DNA of 6,556 nt. Origin: an uncultured Lachnospiraceae bacterium (GTDB taxonomy: Bacteria > Bacillota > Clostridia > Lachnospirales > Lachnospiraceae). The notes under the pieces are model-generated. The model saw only the letters and a list, made by a program, of their open reading frames with translations. It made no database searches and was not told the DNA's origin. Where the stretch lies: positions 1 to 6,556 of the forward strand of contig CAMKMR010000105.1 in assembly GCA_946413945.1 (NCBI GenBank), in the 5' to 3' direction. Position 1 is the first letter of the stretch, and each line of letters begins with the position of its first letter. Shown here piece by piece: positions 1 to 5,425 of the stretch. A program made the position numbers and the translations under genes.

Positions 1-797
1 TTCATACCATGGTCTTTTGCCGCTCTTATTGTATGATCTGTAAGCACATCGATGACTGCCTGTTGAAATGATGCCGCCACGTCTGCCTTATTTATTTCTT
101 CATGTTTCATTTCTGCCCCATTAAGATAATTAAGGACAGCTGATTTAAGTCCACTAAAGGAGAAGTCATAAGGACAGCCATCCACTACCGCTCTTGGGAA
201 TTCGATCGCATGTGGATTTCCTTCTCTTGCAATCTTATCAACCTTTGGCCCTCCAGGATAGCCAAGTCCTATGGCACGAGCCACCTTGTCAAATGCCTCT
301 CCTGCCGCATCATCATGAGTTCTTCCAACTATTTCATATTCCCCATAGTCTTTAACCATTACTATATGAGAATGTCCGCCTGATGCTACAAGACACATAA
401 ATGGAGGCTCTAATTCCTTATTATCTACATAATTAGCTGATATATGCCCTTCAATATGATTAACACCTACTAAAGGGATATTTTTTGCATAAGCTATAGC
501 CTTAGCAGCTCCAACTCCTACAAGAAGAGGGCCTACTAAACCAGGTCCGTATGTAACTGCAATGGCATCTAAATCTTCTAATCTTGTATCCGCATCACTA
601 AGTGCTTTTCTTATAACCTGATTTATCTTTTCAACATGCTGTCTTGATGCGATCTCCGGCACAACACCACCATAAAGTGTATGAGTTGGCACCTGAGAAT
701 ATATTACATTTGAAAGAACTTCTCTTCCATTAACTACAACAGCCGCTGCTGTTTCGTCGCATGAAGATTCAATTCCAAGTATCTTTACATCACTCAT
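1..797 (-). CDS. tsaD: tRNA N6-adenosine threonylcarbamoyltransferase TsaD (C-terminus cut by window edge)
   Basis: Catalytic subunit of the t6A machinery: it transfers the threonylcarbamoyl group from threonylcarbamoyl-AMP to A37 of ANN-decoding tRNAs in the cytoplasm, together with TsaB and TsaE. I translated 265 residues from the ATG at 797-795 to the left edge. The start reads MSDVKILGIESSCDETAAAV, the classic ASKHA N-terminus, followed by YGGVVPEIASRQHVE, a glycine-rich GPGLVG segment, the metal-binding NHIEGH motif (H-x-E-x-H), a GGHSH motif, GRTHDDAAGEAFDK and DFSFSGLKSAV. The family is about 340 residues, so roughly 75 C-terminal residues, including the last metal-binding aspartate, lie outside the window. 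The start codon is supported by AAAGGAG 10 nt upstream, inside the rnz 3' end. The ORF overlaps the end of rnz by 8 bp (ATGAGTGA), which suggests translational coupling. Identity is near certain; only the end is missing. Confidence 0.97.
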   Translation of the reverse strand, partial: MSDVKILGIESSCDETAAAVVVNGREVLSNVIYSQVPTHTLYGGVVPEIASRQHVEKINQVIRKALSDADTRLEDLDAIAVTYGPGLVGPLLVGVGAAKAIAYAKNIPLVGVNHIEGHISANYVDNKELEPPFMCLVASGGHSHIVMVKDYGEYEIVGRTHDDAAGEAFDKVARAIGLGYPGGPKVDKIAREGNPHAIEFPRAVVDGCPYDFSFSGLKSAVLNYLNGAEMKHEEINKADVAASFQQAVIDVLTDHTIRAAKDHGM

Positions 798-1698
798 CGA
801 ACTTAAGCTCCTTTAATTCCCTGTCTTTTGCAATAACTGTGCGAGGGAATATCTTCTTTACTTCATTTTCGTATTCCTGAGGCTTCACCATTGAAGGAGA
901 ATAGTGGGTAAGCCACATTTCATTTACATCAGCTTCTCTCGCCATTTCAGCCGCCTCATACATAGTCATATGCTTCTTATCCTTAGCCTTGTAGTCATTT
1001 TCATGATCACCGTACATGCCTTCGCATATGAAAAGATCCGAACCCCTGGCGTTACTTACGATTGCCTCTGTAGGTCTTGAATCTGTACAATAAGTAACCT
1101 TAAGGCCCTTTCTATCAGGTCCCATTACCATGTCACTGGTATACGTTACACCTTCAAATGTTACCTCGTTCCCCTTCTGAAGTGGATTCCAGCACTTAAG
1201 CGGTATATTTAAAGCCTTTGCTTTTTCAGCATCAAATCTGCCTTTTCTTTCAAGCTCTATAGAGTATCCATAACATGTAATATTATGATTTACCTTAAAA
1301 GCCTTTATCTTAAGCCCCAGCATATTTATATCTTCTTCTTTTTCTGAAAGCTCTATAAATTTAATCTCAAATGGAAGTTCAGGCGCCACAACTCTAAGGC
1401 TGTTTACTACTCTTTCAATCCCTTTGGGTCCTGCAATATAAAGAGGCTCTCGTCTCTCGGCATTTCCCATGGTAAGAAGGAGTCCCGGCAGACCGCTTAT
1501 ATGATCTGCATGGAAATGAGTTATAAGAAGAAGATCTATCGGCTTAAAACTCCATCCGCTCTTTCTTACAGCAATCTGCGTTGCCTCTCCACAATCTATC
1601 ATTATCGTACTTCCGTTATACCTTACCATAAGCGATGTAAGTGCTCTGTAAGGCAGTGGCATCATACCACCTGTTCCCAGTAGACATACGTCAAGCAT
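790..1698 (-). CDS. rnz: ribonuclease Z (tRNA 3'-processing endonuclease, short form)
   Basis: Zinc-dependent metallo-beta-lactamase-fold endonuclease that removes 3' trailers from tRNA precursors lacking an encoded CCA. The 302 residues match the short bacterial form (about 300-310). Visible motifs are an N-terminal LLGTGG, the signature THFHADH (H61, H63, D65, H66), further metal ligands H138 (KVNHN), D206 (YCTDSRPT) and H265 (LTHYSP), a KHMT histidine at 243, and a flexible-arm/exosite region around residues 150-185. The start ATG has no alternative: an in-frame stop lies just upstream with no start codon between, and MLDVCLLGTGG aligns with the family N-terminus. Its ribosome binding site is only moderate (GAGAG about 8 nt upstream). 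It sits 46 nt after rimI and its last codons overlap the tsaD start. Its place inside a t6A gene cluster fits a shared tRNA-maturation theme. The usual SSR after the last histidine motif is replaced by SPS. Confidence 0.96.
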   Translation of the reverse strand: MLDVCLLGTGGMMPLPYRALTSLMVRYNGSTIMIDCGEATQIAVRKSGWSFKPIDLLLITHFHADHISGLPGLLLTMGNAERREPLYIAGPKGIERVVNSLRVVAPELPFEIKFIELSEKEEDINMLGLKIKAFKVNHNITCYGYSIELERKGRFDAEKAKALNIPLKCWNPLQKGNEVTFEGVTYTSDMVMGPDRKGLKVTYCTDSRPTEAIVSNARGSDLFICEGMYGDHENDYKAKDKKHMTMYEAAEMAREADVNEMWLTHYSPSMVKPQEYENEVKKIFPRTVIAKDRELKELKFDE

Positions 1699-1744
1699 AT
1701 CTATGTCTCTCTTTCCTAATTATTTATATATCAAAACGTCGCAT

Positions 1745-2224
1745 CTAACACATCATTTTCTTCATTATTATCGCATCCTCTACAGGATTTTTATAATAAG
1801 CTTTTCTTTCGGCTATACTTTCAAAGCCTTTATTTTTATAAATATTTATGGCAGGCTCATTAGACTTTCTTACTTCTAACATAATAGATTCAAGCTTTTC
1901 TTCTCTTACCTGCCAAAAAACTTTTTCCATTATCTTTGTGGCATAACCTTTTTTTCTATACTTTGGCATTACCGCAATACGCTCAAGATCCGCATCAAAT
2001 GGAGTGCAGGAAATTATCGCATATCCTGCCGTCTCCCTGTTTTCCATATTTACATCCACAAACCAGAGATTATCTCCTCCTTCGTAATATTCAAAGCTGC
2101 CATCAGAATAAAGGATGAAATATCTATAATTCTCATATCTAAAGAGCTGTTCCACCATATCAGCATCCCAGCCGTCAGCAAAGCAAGTGGTCTCCATGTC
2201 TGCAATGACTTTGTTTAAATTCAT
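1745..2224 (-). CDS. rimI: RimI-type GNAT N-acetyltransferase
   Basis: GNAT-fold acetyltransferase of the RimI family, which N-alpha-acetylates ribosomal protein S18 in E. coli; the substrate here is inferred. From the chosen start the product is 159 residues. Visible are CFADGWDADMVEQLF (residues 14-28, the RimI N-terminal helix), the acetyl-CoA loop LERIAVMPKYRKKGYA with R90-x-x-G93-x-A95, the catalytic-type glutamate E117 in LEVRKSNEPA, Y129 in NIYKNKGF, and a C-terminal YYKNPVEDAIIMKK typical of RimI. Residues about 36-66 are longer than in compact RimI proteins. The longest reading frame starts with TTG at 2254. I chose the ATG at 2224 because GGAG lies 6 nt upstream and the protein then begins where RimI homologues do; the ATG at 2236 is a second option. 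It lies 53 nt after tsaB and 46 nt before rnz, in the common tsaE-tsaB-rimI-tsaD context. Confidence 0.92.
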   Translation of the reverse strand: MNLNKVIADMETTCFADGWDADMVEQLFRYENYRYFILYSDGSFEYYEGGDNLWFVDVNMENRETAGYAIISCTPFDADLERIAVMPKYRKKGYATKIMEKVFWQVREEKLESIMLEVRKSNEPAINIYKNKGFESIAERKAYYKNPVEDAIIMKKMMC

Positions 2225-2234
2225 AACAGTCTCC
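2225..2234 (-). promoter_or_regulatory. rimI ribosome binding site that decides the start
   Basis: GGAG (2231-2234 on the minus strand) is followed by a 6-nt spacer and the ATG at 2224-2222. A second purine block, AAAGGCGGA, lies directly against the upstream ATG (2236) with almost no spacer, so it would not serve that codon well. The TTG at 2254 has no convincing site. This arrangement favours the 159-residue product over the 163- or 169-residue forms. Confidence 0.6.
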
Positions 2235-2277
2235 ATTCCGCCTTTAAATAACAACCGCTATTTTAAGACAATGATCA

Positions 2278-2985
2278 CTAGTTCATCTGCTTTAATCTTT
2301 CTTCTCTTTCTCTTTCTGCCTGAGACTTTCTAAGATAGATAAGTGAAAAATCATCTGATTTAACCGCGAGGCCTTTTTTTGCATATATCTCTCCAAGAGC
2401 TGCAATACTGGCCGCTCTCTGTCTATTCATTCCTGCAGGTACAAAATGATAAGGCACCTTAACTTCTTCTTCAATAATATCCTTAAATACTGAAATCCCG
2501 TCACCGGTAAATGTTACTTCCTCACCGGTTTCATTTATCTTTTCAATAAAATCATGGATATCTAAAGCATCTTGGTCCATTATTACTTCTATATCCTCAG
2601 CAGTTCTATAAATGCCTGCATAGACCTGATTTCTTCTGGCATCCATTATTGGAGCCACAACACCTTTTGAAAATGGAACATTATACGCAAGGCCGTGAAG
2701 CGTCGGCACAGGGATCACCTCTTTATCTAAAGCAAGCCCCAGTCCCTTAACAGTAGAAGCTCCGATCCTTAGACCTGTAAATGATCCCGGCCCCGCTGCC
2801 ACTGCTATCATGTCAATAGCATCCATATCAATATTTGCTGCCTTTAAGATAGTATCTATCATAGGAAGCAATGTCTCTGAATGAGTCTTTTTATTATTGA
2901 TATTAAATTCAGCTTTAACAACTCCATCTGTAATATATGCAACTGACGCAGTATTACCTGAGCTGTCTATTCCAAGAATATTCAT
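2278..2985 (-). CDS. tsaB: t6A biosynthesis protein TsaB
   Basis: ASKHA-fold partner of TsaD. It has no ATPase function of its own and acts as the dimerisation platform that lets TsaD work with TsaE in making t6A. The protein has 235 residues, normal for TsaB (about 220-240). Visible are MNILGIDSSGNTASVAYI at the N-terminus, THSETLLPMID (residues 34-44), the diagnostic GPGSFTGLRIG (65-75) followed by KGLGLAL, APIMDARRNQVYAGIY (111-126), and a C-terminal YLRKSQAEREREERL tail as in Firmicutes TsaB. It lacks the TsaD metal-binding H-x-E-x-H, which separates the two paralogues. The start is supported by AGAGG overlapping the tsaE stop region, 6 nt upstream. Only 9 nt separate it from tsaE, so the two are surely co-transcribed and probably translationally coupled. 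Confidence 0.97.
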   Translation of the reverse strand: MNILGIDSSGNTASVAYITDGVVKAEFNINNKKTHSETLLPMIDTILKAANIDMDAIDMIAVAAGPGSFTGLRIGASTVKGLGLALDKEVIPVPTLHGLAYNVPFSKGVVAPIMDARRNQVYAGIYRTAEDIEVIMDQDALDIHDFIEKINETGEEVTFTGDGISVFKDIIEEEVKVPYHFVPAGMNRQRAASIAALGEIYAKKGLAVKSDDFSLIYLRKSQAEREREERLKQMN

Positions 2986-2994
2986 CTCTTACCT

Positions 2995-3435
2995 CTAATC
3001 CTCTCTTACGACTTCGATCCTTCTATAATCAAAGCCCTTTGTAAGATCTTTTTTTATTGTAACTTTAATCCTGTCTTTAGGTATTATACTCTTTATAAGT
3101 TCTGACCACTCAATAAGTGCAACACCTTCAGCATTATCTATTATATCGAAATAGCCAATCTCTTCCATATCATCTTCTGAATCAATCCTGTAAACATCAA
3201 AATGATACAGCGGAAGTCTTCCCTCATGATACTCTTTCATAATTGTAAAGGTCGGACTGACTATAGGTTCATCTATTCCAAGCCCTCTTCCAAAGCCCTG
3301 AGCAAATACTGTCTTTCCAACTCCTAAATCTCCATCCAGACAGTAAACCTCTCCTGCCAATGCTTTTGAAGAAAGTTCTTTTGCAAATTCAAATGTTTCT
3401 TTTTCACTATTTGTTTCTTTTATGATCGTACTCAT
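2995..3435 (-). CDS. tsaE: t6A biosynthesis ATPase TsaE
   Basis: P-loop ATPase that binds the TsaB-TsaD complex and resets it after each round of threonylcarbamoyl transfer. It has 146 residues, usual for the family (about 140-160). Visible are the Walker A motif GDLGVGKT (residues 35-42), SPTFTI (60-65, the switch-I-like threonine segment), LYHFDVYR (76-83) and the Walker-B-like ALIEWSE (106-112), all in family order and spacing. The start ATG has AGGA 6-7 nt upstream (ATAGGAATAAAAATG). It is the first gene of the t6A block after a 160-nt AT-rich leader and lies 9 nt before tsaB. No clear terminator separates it from the dCMP deaminase upstream, so transcription may come from upstream as well as from a promoter in the leader. 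Confidence 0.96.
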   Translation of the reverse strand: MSTIIKETNSEKETFEFAKELSSKALAGEVYCLDGDLGVGKTVFAQGFGRGLGIDEPIVSPTFTIMKEYHEGRLPLYHFDVYRIDSEDDMEEIGYFDIIDNAEGVALIEWSELIKSIIPKDRIKVTIKKDLTKGFDYRRIEVVRED

Positions 3436-3487
3436 TTTTATTCCTATGATAAATTTCCTATTACAAAAATCTATATACAGTTTCTAA

Positions 3488-3592
3488 TATATCTTTTACA
3501 TTTTTTCTCTAATAAACGCCTATATATCTTTTATATATTTTCTCTGATAAAAACCTGTATATTTTTTTATTTCCTCTAAATAAAAGCTGCAT
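3488..3592 (-). repeat. degenerate 35-bp tandem repeats in the tsaE leader
   Basis: The 160-nt gap between the dCMP deaminase and tsaE (3436-3595) contains three imperfect direct copies at about 3488-3522, 3523-3557 and 3558-3592. The first two are in exact 35-bp register and share tatatctttt at their plus-strand start and ctctRataaa further on. The third needs a small deletion to align. On the transcribed strand each copy reads roughly TTTATtAGAGaAAA followed by an A/T-rich stretch ending in ATATA. A related but shorter segment (TTTATCATAGGAATAAAA) forms the ribosome binding region of tsaE itself at about 3436-3453. The composition is almost wholly A/T, so some similarity could be compositional. 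No recognisable -35/-10 pair stands out, although TATA-like hexamers recur. Confidence 0.6.
3565..3585. repeat. A/T inverted repeat with AGAGG loop after the dCMP deaminase
   Basis: On the minus strand TTTTATTT, AGAGG, AAATAAAA form a perfect 8-bp stem with a 5-nt loop, starting 11 nt after the dCMP deaminase stop codon. The stem is all A/T and is followed by A's rather than a T tract, so it is a poor terminator. The loop exposes a Shine-Dalgarno-like AGAGG. It lies inside the third 35-bp repeat copy. Confidence 0.45.
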
Positions 3593-3595
3593 TTA

Positions 3596-4087
3596 TTATA
3601 GAGTTATTTCAATCCTCTTACCCGTTGGCTTAAACTGTCTATATTTCACTCCCGTCATATCAAACATCTTCTTTGAAGCCATTGTAGATTCCGAACTGGC
3701 ATATTTATCTGATATATATATTACTTCCTTAATCCCTGCCTGGATCAGGGCTTTTGCACATTCATTACAAGGAAATAAAGTAACATAGACTTTAGCCCCT
3801 CGGACAGATTCATTTCCCCTGTAATTAAGGATAGCATTAAGCTCTGCATGACAGACAAACATATATTTACTGTCAAGGGCTGAGCCATCTCTTCCCCAAG
3901 GCATATCATCGTCTTCACACCCCTGTGGCATACCATTATAGCCAACCGAAAGTATCCTGTTATCTTCGCCAACAATGCAGGCTCCCACCTGAGTATGGGG
4001 ATCTTTGCTCCTCTCAGCCGATAATATGGCGATTCCCATAAAATACTGATCCCAGTTAATATAATCTGTTCTTTTAATTGATGACAT
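3596..4087 (-). CDS. dCMP deaminase (zinc-dependent, DCTD/ComEB type)
   Basis: Deaminates dCMP to dUMP, the substrate of thymidylate synthase, in cytoplasmic pyrimidine deoxynucleotide metabolism. The 163 residues carry the cytidine/deoxycytidylate deaminase zinc site: H80 and proton-shuttling E82 in CHAELNAI, and C107 and C110 in FPCNEC. The segment DPHTQVGACIV, the YNGMPQGCEDDDMPW loop, LDSKYMFVCHAE, QAGIKEVIYISDKY and MFDMTGVKYRQF resemble human DCTD and phage T4 dCMP deaminase closely, so allosteric control by dCTP/dTTP is plausible but not shown. The Bacillus homologue is called ComEB, but nothing nearby suggests competence genes, so I leave the symbol empty. The start ATG has AAGGAG 7-9 nt upstream. 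It lies 69 nt after lysC behind a strong hairpin and 160 nt before tsaE. Confidence 0.95.
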   Translation of the reverse strand: MSSIKRTDYINWDQYFMGIAILSAERSKDPHTQVGACIVGEDNRILSVGYNGMPQGCEDDDMPWGRDGSALDSKYMFVCHAELNAILNYRGNESVRGAKVYVTLFPCNECAKALIQAGIKEVIYISDKYASSESTMASKKMFDMTGVKYRQFKPTGKRIEITL

Positions 4088-4103
4088 ATGCCCTCTCCTT
4101 TTT

Positions 4104-4146
4104 AAAGAAAAGTAAAGGACCAGAAAAATGTTCCTGGCCCCTCACT
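4104..4146 (-). terminator. strong hairpin after lysC (intrinsic terminator or attenuator)
   Basis: Starting 10 nt after the lysC stop codon, the minus strand can fold into a stem of up to 16 bp: AGTGAGGGGCCAGGAA, loop CATT, then TTTCTGGTCCTTTACT. It contains four G-U pairs and a GC-rich core (GGGCCAG with CTGGTCC). It is followed by TTTCTTT (4110-4104), an interrupted U tract. This matches a Rho-independent terminator for lysC. The tail ends only 16 nt before the dCMP deaminase ATG, which leaves no room for a downstream promoter, so it probably acts as a partial terminator or leaky attenuator, or as a processing or stability element. Confidence 0.75.
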
Positions 4147-4156
4147 GATATTTTTC

Positions 4157-4627
4157 TTAGTTTTCGCCAAGATCGAACTTGTCATGAATAGCATTCATAG
4201 CACGTTCTGTATTCTTTGCGTCGATAAGAACTGTAACTCTTATCTCAGATGTTGAAATCTGTCTGATATTGATATTAGCATCATAAAGTGCTTCGAACAT
4301 CTTTGCTGCAACACCAGCATTTGACTGCATACCGGCACCAACGATTGAAACCTTTGATACCTCCTTATTTACATCGATAGATTCGAATTCCATGCTATCG
4401 TTAATGATTCTTGCTGCATCATCTGCATCAAGATCTGAACATGTGAATGAGATATCTTTTGTTCCCTTACGTCCAACAGACTGAAGGATCATGTCAACAT
4501 TTATGTTGTTCTTTGCAAGTGCGTTAAAAAGTTTAAATGCTACCCCTGGCTCGTCTTTAAGACCAACTACTGCTACTCTTGCTGCATCTGAATCTGAAGC
4601 TACACCACTAACGATCATCTTTTCCAT
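4157..4627 (-). CDS. aspartate kinase beta subunit from internal in-frame start (predicted)
   Basis: Within lysC, codon 245 is an ATG preceded by AAGGAGG with an 8-nt spacer, as good as any gene-start site in the window and better than that of lysC itself by spacing. Translation from here would give a 156-residue protein (MEKMIVSGVASDSDAARV...) holding only the two ACT domains. In Bacillus subtilis aspartokinase II and Corynebacterium glutamicum LysC, a beta subunit of about 160-170 residues is made from an internal start at the same place, and the enzyme is an alpha2beta2 tetramer whose effector sites lie between the subunits. The same design here is inferred from position and ribosome binding site. 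The MEKM sequence gives a second possible Met three codons on. Confidence 0.75.
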   Translation of the reverse strand: MEKMIVSGVASDSDAARVAVVGLKDEPGVAFKLFNALAKNNINVDMILQSVGRKGTKDISFTCSDLDADDAARIINDSMEFESIDVNKEVSKVSIVGAGMQSNAGVAAKMFEALYDANINIRQISTSEIRVTVLIDAKNTERAMNAIHDKFDLGEN

Positions 4628-5359
4628 CTTTTTACCCTCCTTAACAACTGTTCCTTCATTTGTATTAAGACTAGAACGAACCACAAGTTCTACACCATAT
4701 TTCTTAGCAAGTTCAACCGAACGGTTGTGAAGAACGCCAGCTCCGAGTGTTGCGAGCTCAAGCATTTCATCATATGTAATTTCATTTATCTTACGTGCGT
4801 TCTTAACCTTACGTGGATCTGCCGTGTAAACACCATCAACGTCAGTGTAGATCTCGCACTTGTCAGCATGAAGAGCTGCTGCAAGAGCAACTGCTGTTGT
4901 ATCTGAACCACCTCTTCCAAGAGTGGTATAATCATCATATTTATTAATGCCCTGGAATCCAGTAACAATAACTATCTTTCTCTGCTCAAGTTCATTTCTT
5001 ATTCTTTCGCAGTCAATTCTCTTTATTCTTGCGTTGCTGTATACAGAAGTTGTATGCATAGCAACCTGAAATCCATTAAGTGAAACAGCCGGCACGCCTA
5101 AATTAGCCATTGCCATTGCCATAAGAGAAACCGACATCTGCTCACCAATAGTAAGGAGCATATCCATCTCTCTCTTAGGTGGATTCTCATTGATATCATG
5201 TGCCTTCTCGATAAGTTCATCGGTGTATTTTCCCATGGCTGAAAGTACAACTACAACATCATTTCCTTTTTTGTACTCGTCGATGCATCTGTTTGCCACA
5301 TTATAAATTCGCTCTTTATTAGCGACCGATGTTCCGCCAAACTTCTTGACTACTAACAT
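4157..5359 (-). CDS. lysC: aspartate kinase (monofunctional, LysC type, alpha subunit)
   Basis: Phosphorylates L-aspartate to 4-phospho-aspartate, the committed step toward lysine, diaminopimelate, threonine and methionine. The 400 residues match the monofunctional class (about 400-410). The amino-acid-kinase domain spans residues 1 to about 235: KKFGGTSV at 5-12, GRGGSDTTAVALAAAL (148-163), YTDVDGVYTADPR (171-183), and ITYDEMLELATLGAGVLH (194-211). Two C-terminal ACT domains follow at about 258-325 (VVGLKDEPGVAFKLFNAL) and about 335-398 (VSIVGAGMQSNAGVAAKMFEAL, RQISTSEIRVTVLID), which bind the feedback amino acid at the subunit interface. The ATG has AGGAGG 4 nt upstream. It is 63 nt downstream of hom, so the two are probably one aspartate-pathway operon. 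Which end product inhibits it (lysine alone, or lysine plus threonine) cannot be read here. It contains an internal in-frame start for a beta form. Confidence 0.97.
   Translation of the reverse strand: MLVVKKFGGTSVANKERIYNVANRCIDEYKKGNDVVVVLSAMGKYTDELIEKAHDINENPPKREMDMLLTIGEQMSVSLMAMAMANLGVPAVSLNGFQVAMHTTSVYSNARIKRIDCERIRNELEQRKIVIVTGFQGINKYDDYTTLGRGGSDTTAVALAAALHADKCEIYTDVDGVYTADPRKVKNARKINEITYDEMLELATLGAGVLHNRSVELAKKYGVELVVRSSLNTNEGTVVKEGKKMEKMIVSGVASDSDAARVAVVGLKDEPGVAFKLFNALAKNNINVDMILQSVGRKGTKDISFTCSDLDADDAARIINDSMEFESIDVNKEVSKVSIVGAGMQSNAGVAAKMFEALYDANINIRQISTSEIRVTVLIDAKNTERAMNAIHDKFDLGEN
4636..4642 (-). promoter_or_regulatory. internal Shine-Dalgarno for lysC beta start
   Basis: The minus strand reads AAGGAGG, an 8-nt spacer GTAAAAAG, then ATG at 4627-4625. 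It encodes KEGKK in the linker between the kinase and ACT domains, a stretch where codon choice is free enough to form the site. A full 7-base match to the anti-Shine-Dalgarno at ideal spacing inside a reading frame is uncommon by chance, and it sits exactly at the domain border. Confidence 0.75.
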
Positions 5360-5407
5360 ATTTCCTCCTGCTTCTCTCTTCCTTCCTAGAAGAGCTTATA
5401 TAAAGTC

Positions 5408-5425
5408 TAAGTGTTTAAACACTTA
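5408..5425. repeat. perfect 18-bp palindrome overlapping the hom stop codon
   Basis: TAAGTGTTTAAACACTTA is perfectly self-complementary, and its first TAA on the minus strand is the hom stop codon. As RNA it could form a small stem-loop, but no U tract follows (GACTTTATATAAG does), so it is not a typical terminator. As DNA it could be an operator half-site pair for a dimeric regulator between hom and lysC. The rest of the 63-nt gap carries a weak CTCTTC...GAAGAG inverted repeat and the lysC ribosome binding site. Confidence 0.5.

Noticed and set aside
1501..2118. Plus-strand open frames of about 60 residues (1501-1683, 1936-2118)
   Set aside because: They lie antisense inside rnz and rimI, have no family features or ribosome binding sites, and mirror the codon pattern of the real genes.
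2225..2277. A promoter in the tsaB-rimI gap
   Set aside because: The 53-nt gap shows no convincing -35/-10 pair at proper spacing; read-through from tsaB is simpler.
3488..3592. 35-bp periodic repeats as a CRISPR array
   Set aside because: The copies are directly adjacent with no unique spacers, are degenerate and almost purely A/T, and no cas genes are present.
3745..3975. Minus-strand 76-residue frame inside the dCMP deaminase
   Set aside because: It is an out-of-frame shadow of a strongly conserved gene, with no recognisable motif.
4491..4968. Frames of 79 (plus, 4491-4730) and 60 residues (minus, 4786-4968) inside lysC
   Set aside because: Both overlap conserved lysC coding sequence in other frames and show no independent features. 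Only the in-frame internal start at 4627 has support.
5360..5422. Lysine riboswitch or T-box leader before lysC
   Set aside because: The gap is only 63 nt, far shorter than a lysine riboswitch aptamer, and no T-box or aptamer core motifs are visible. Any such leader would lie upstream of hom, outside the window.
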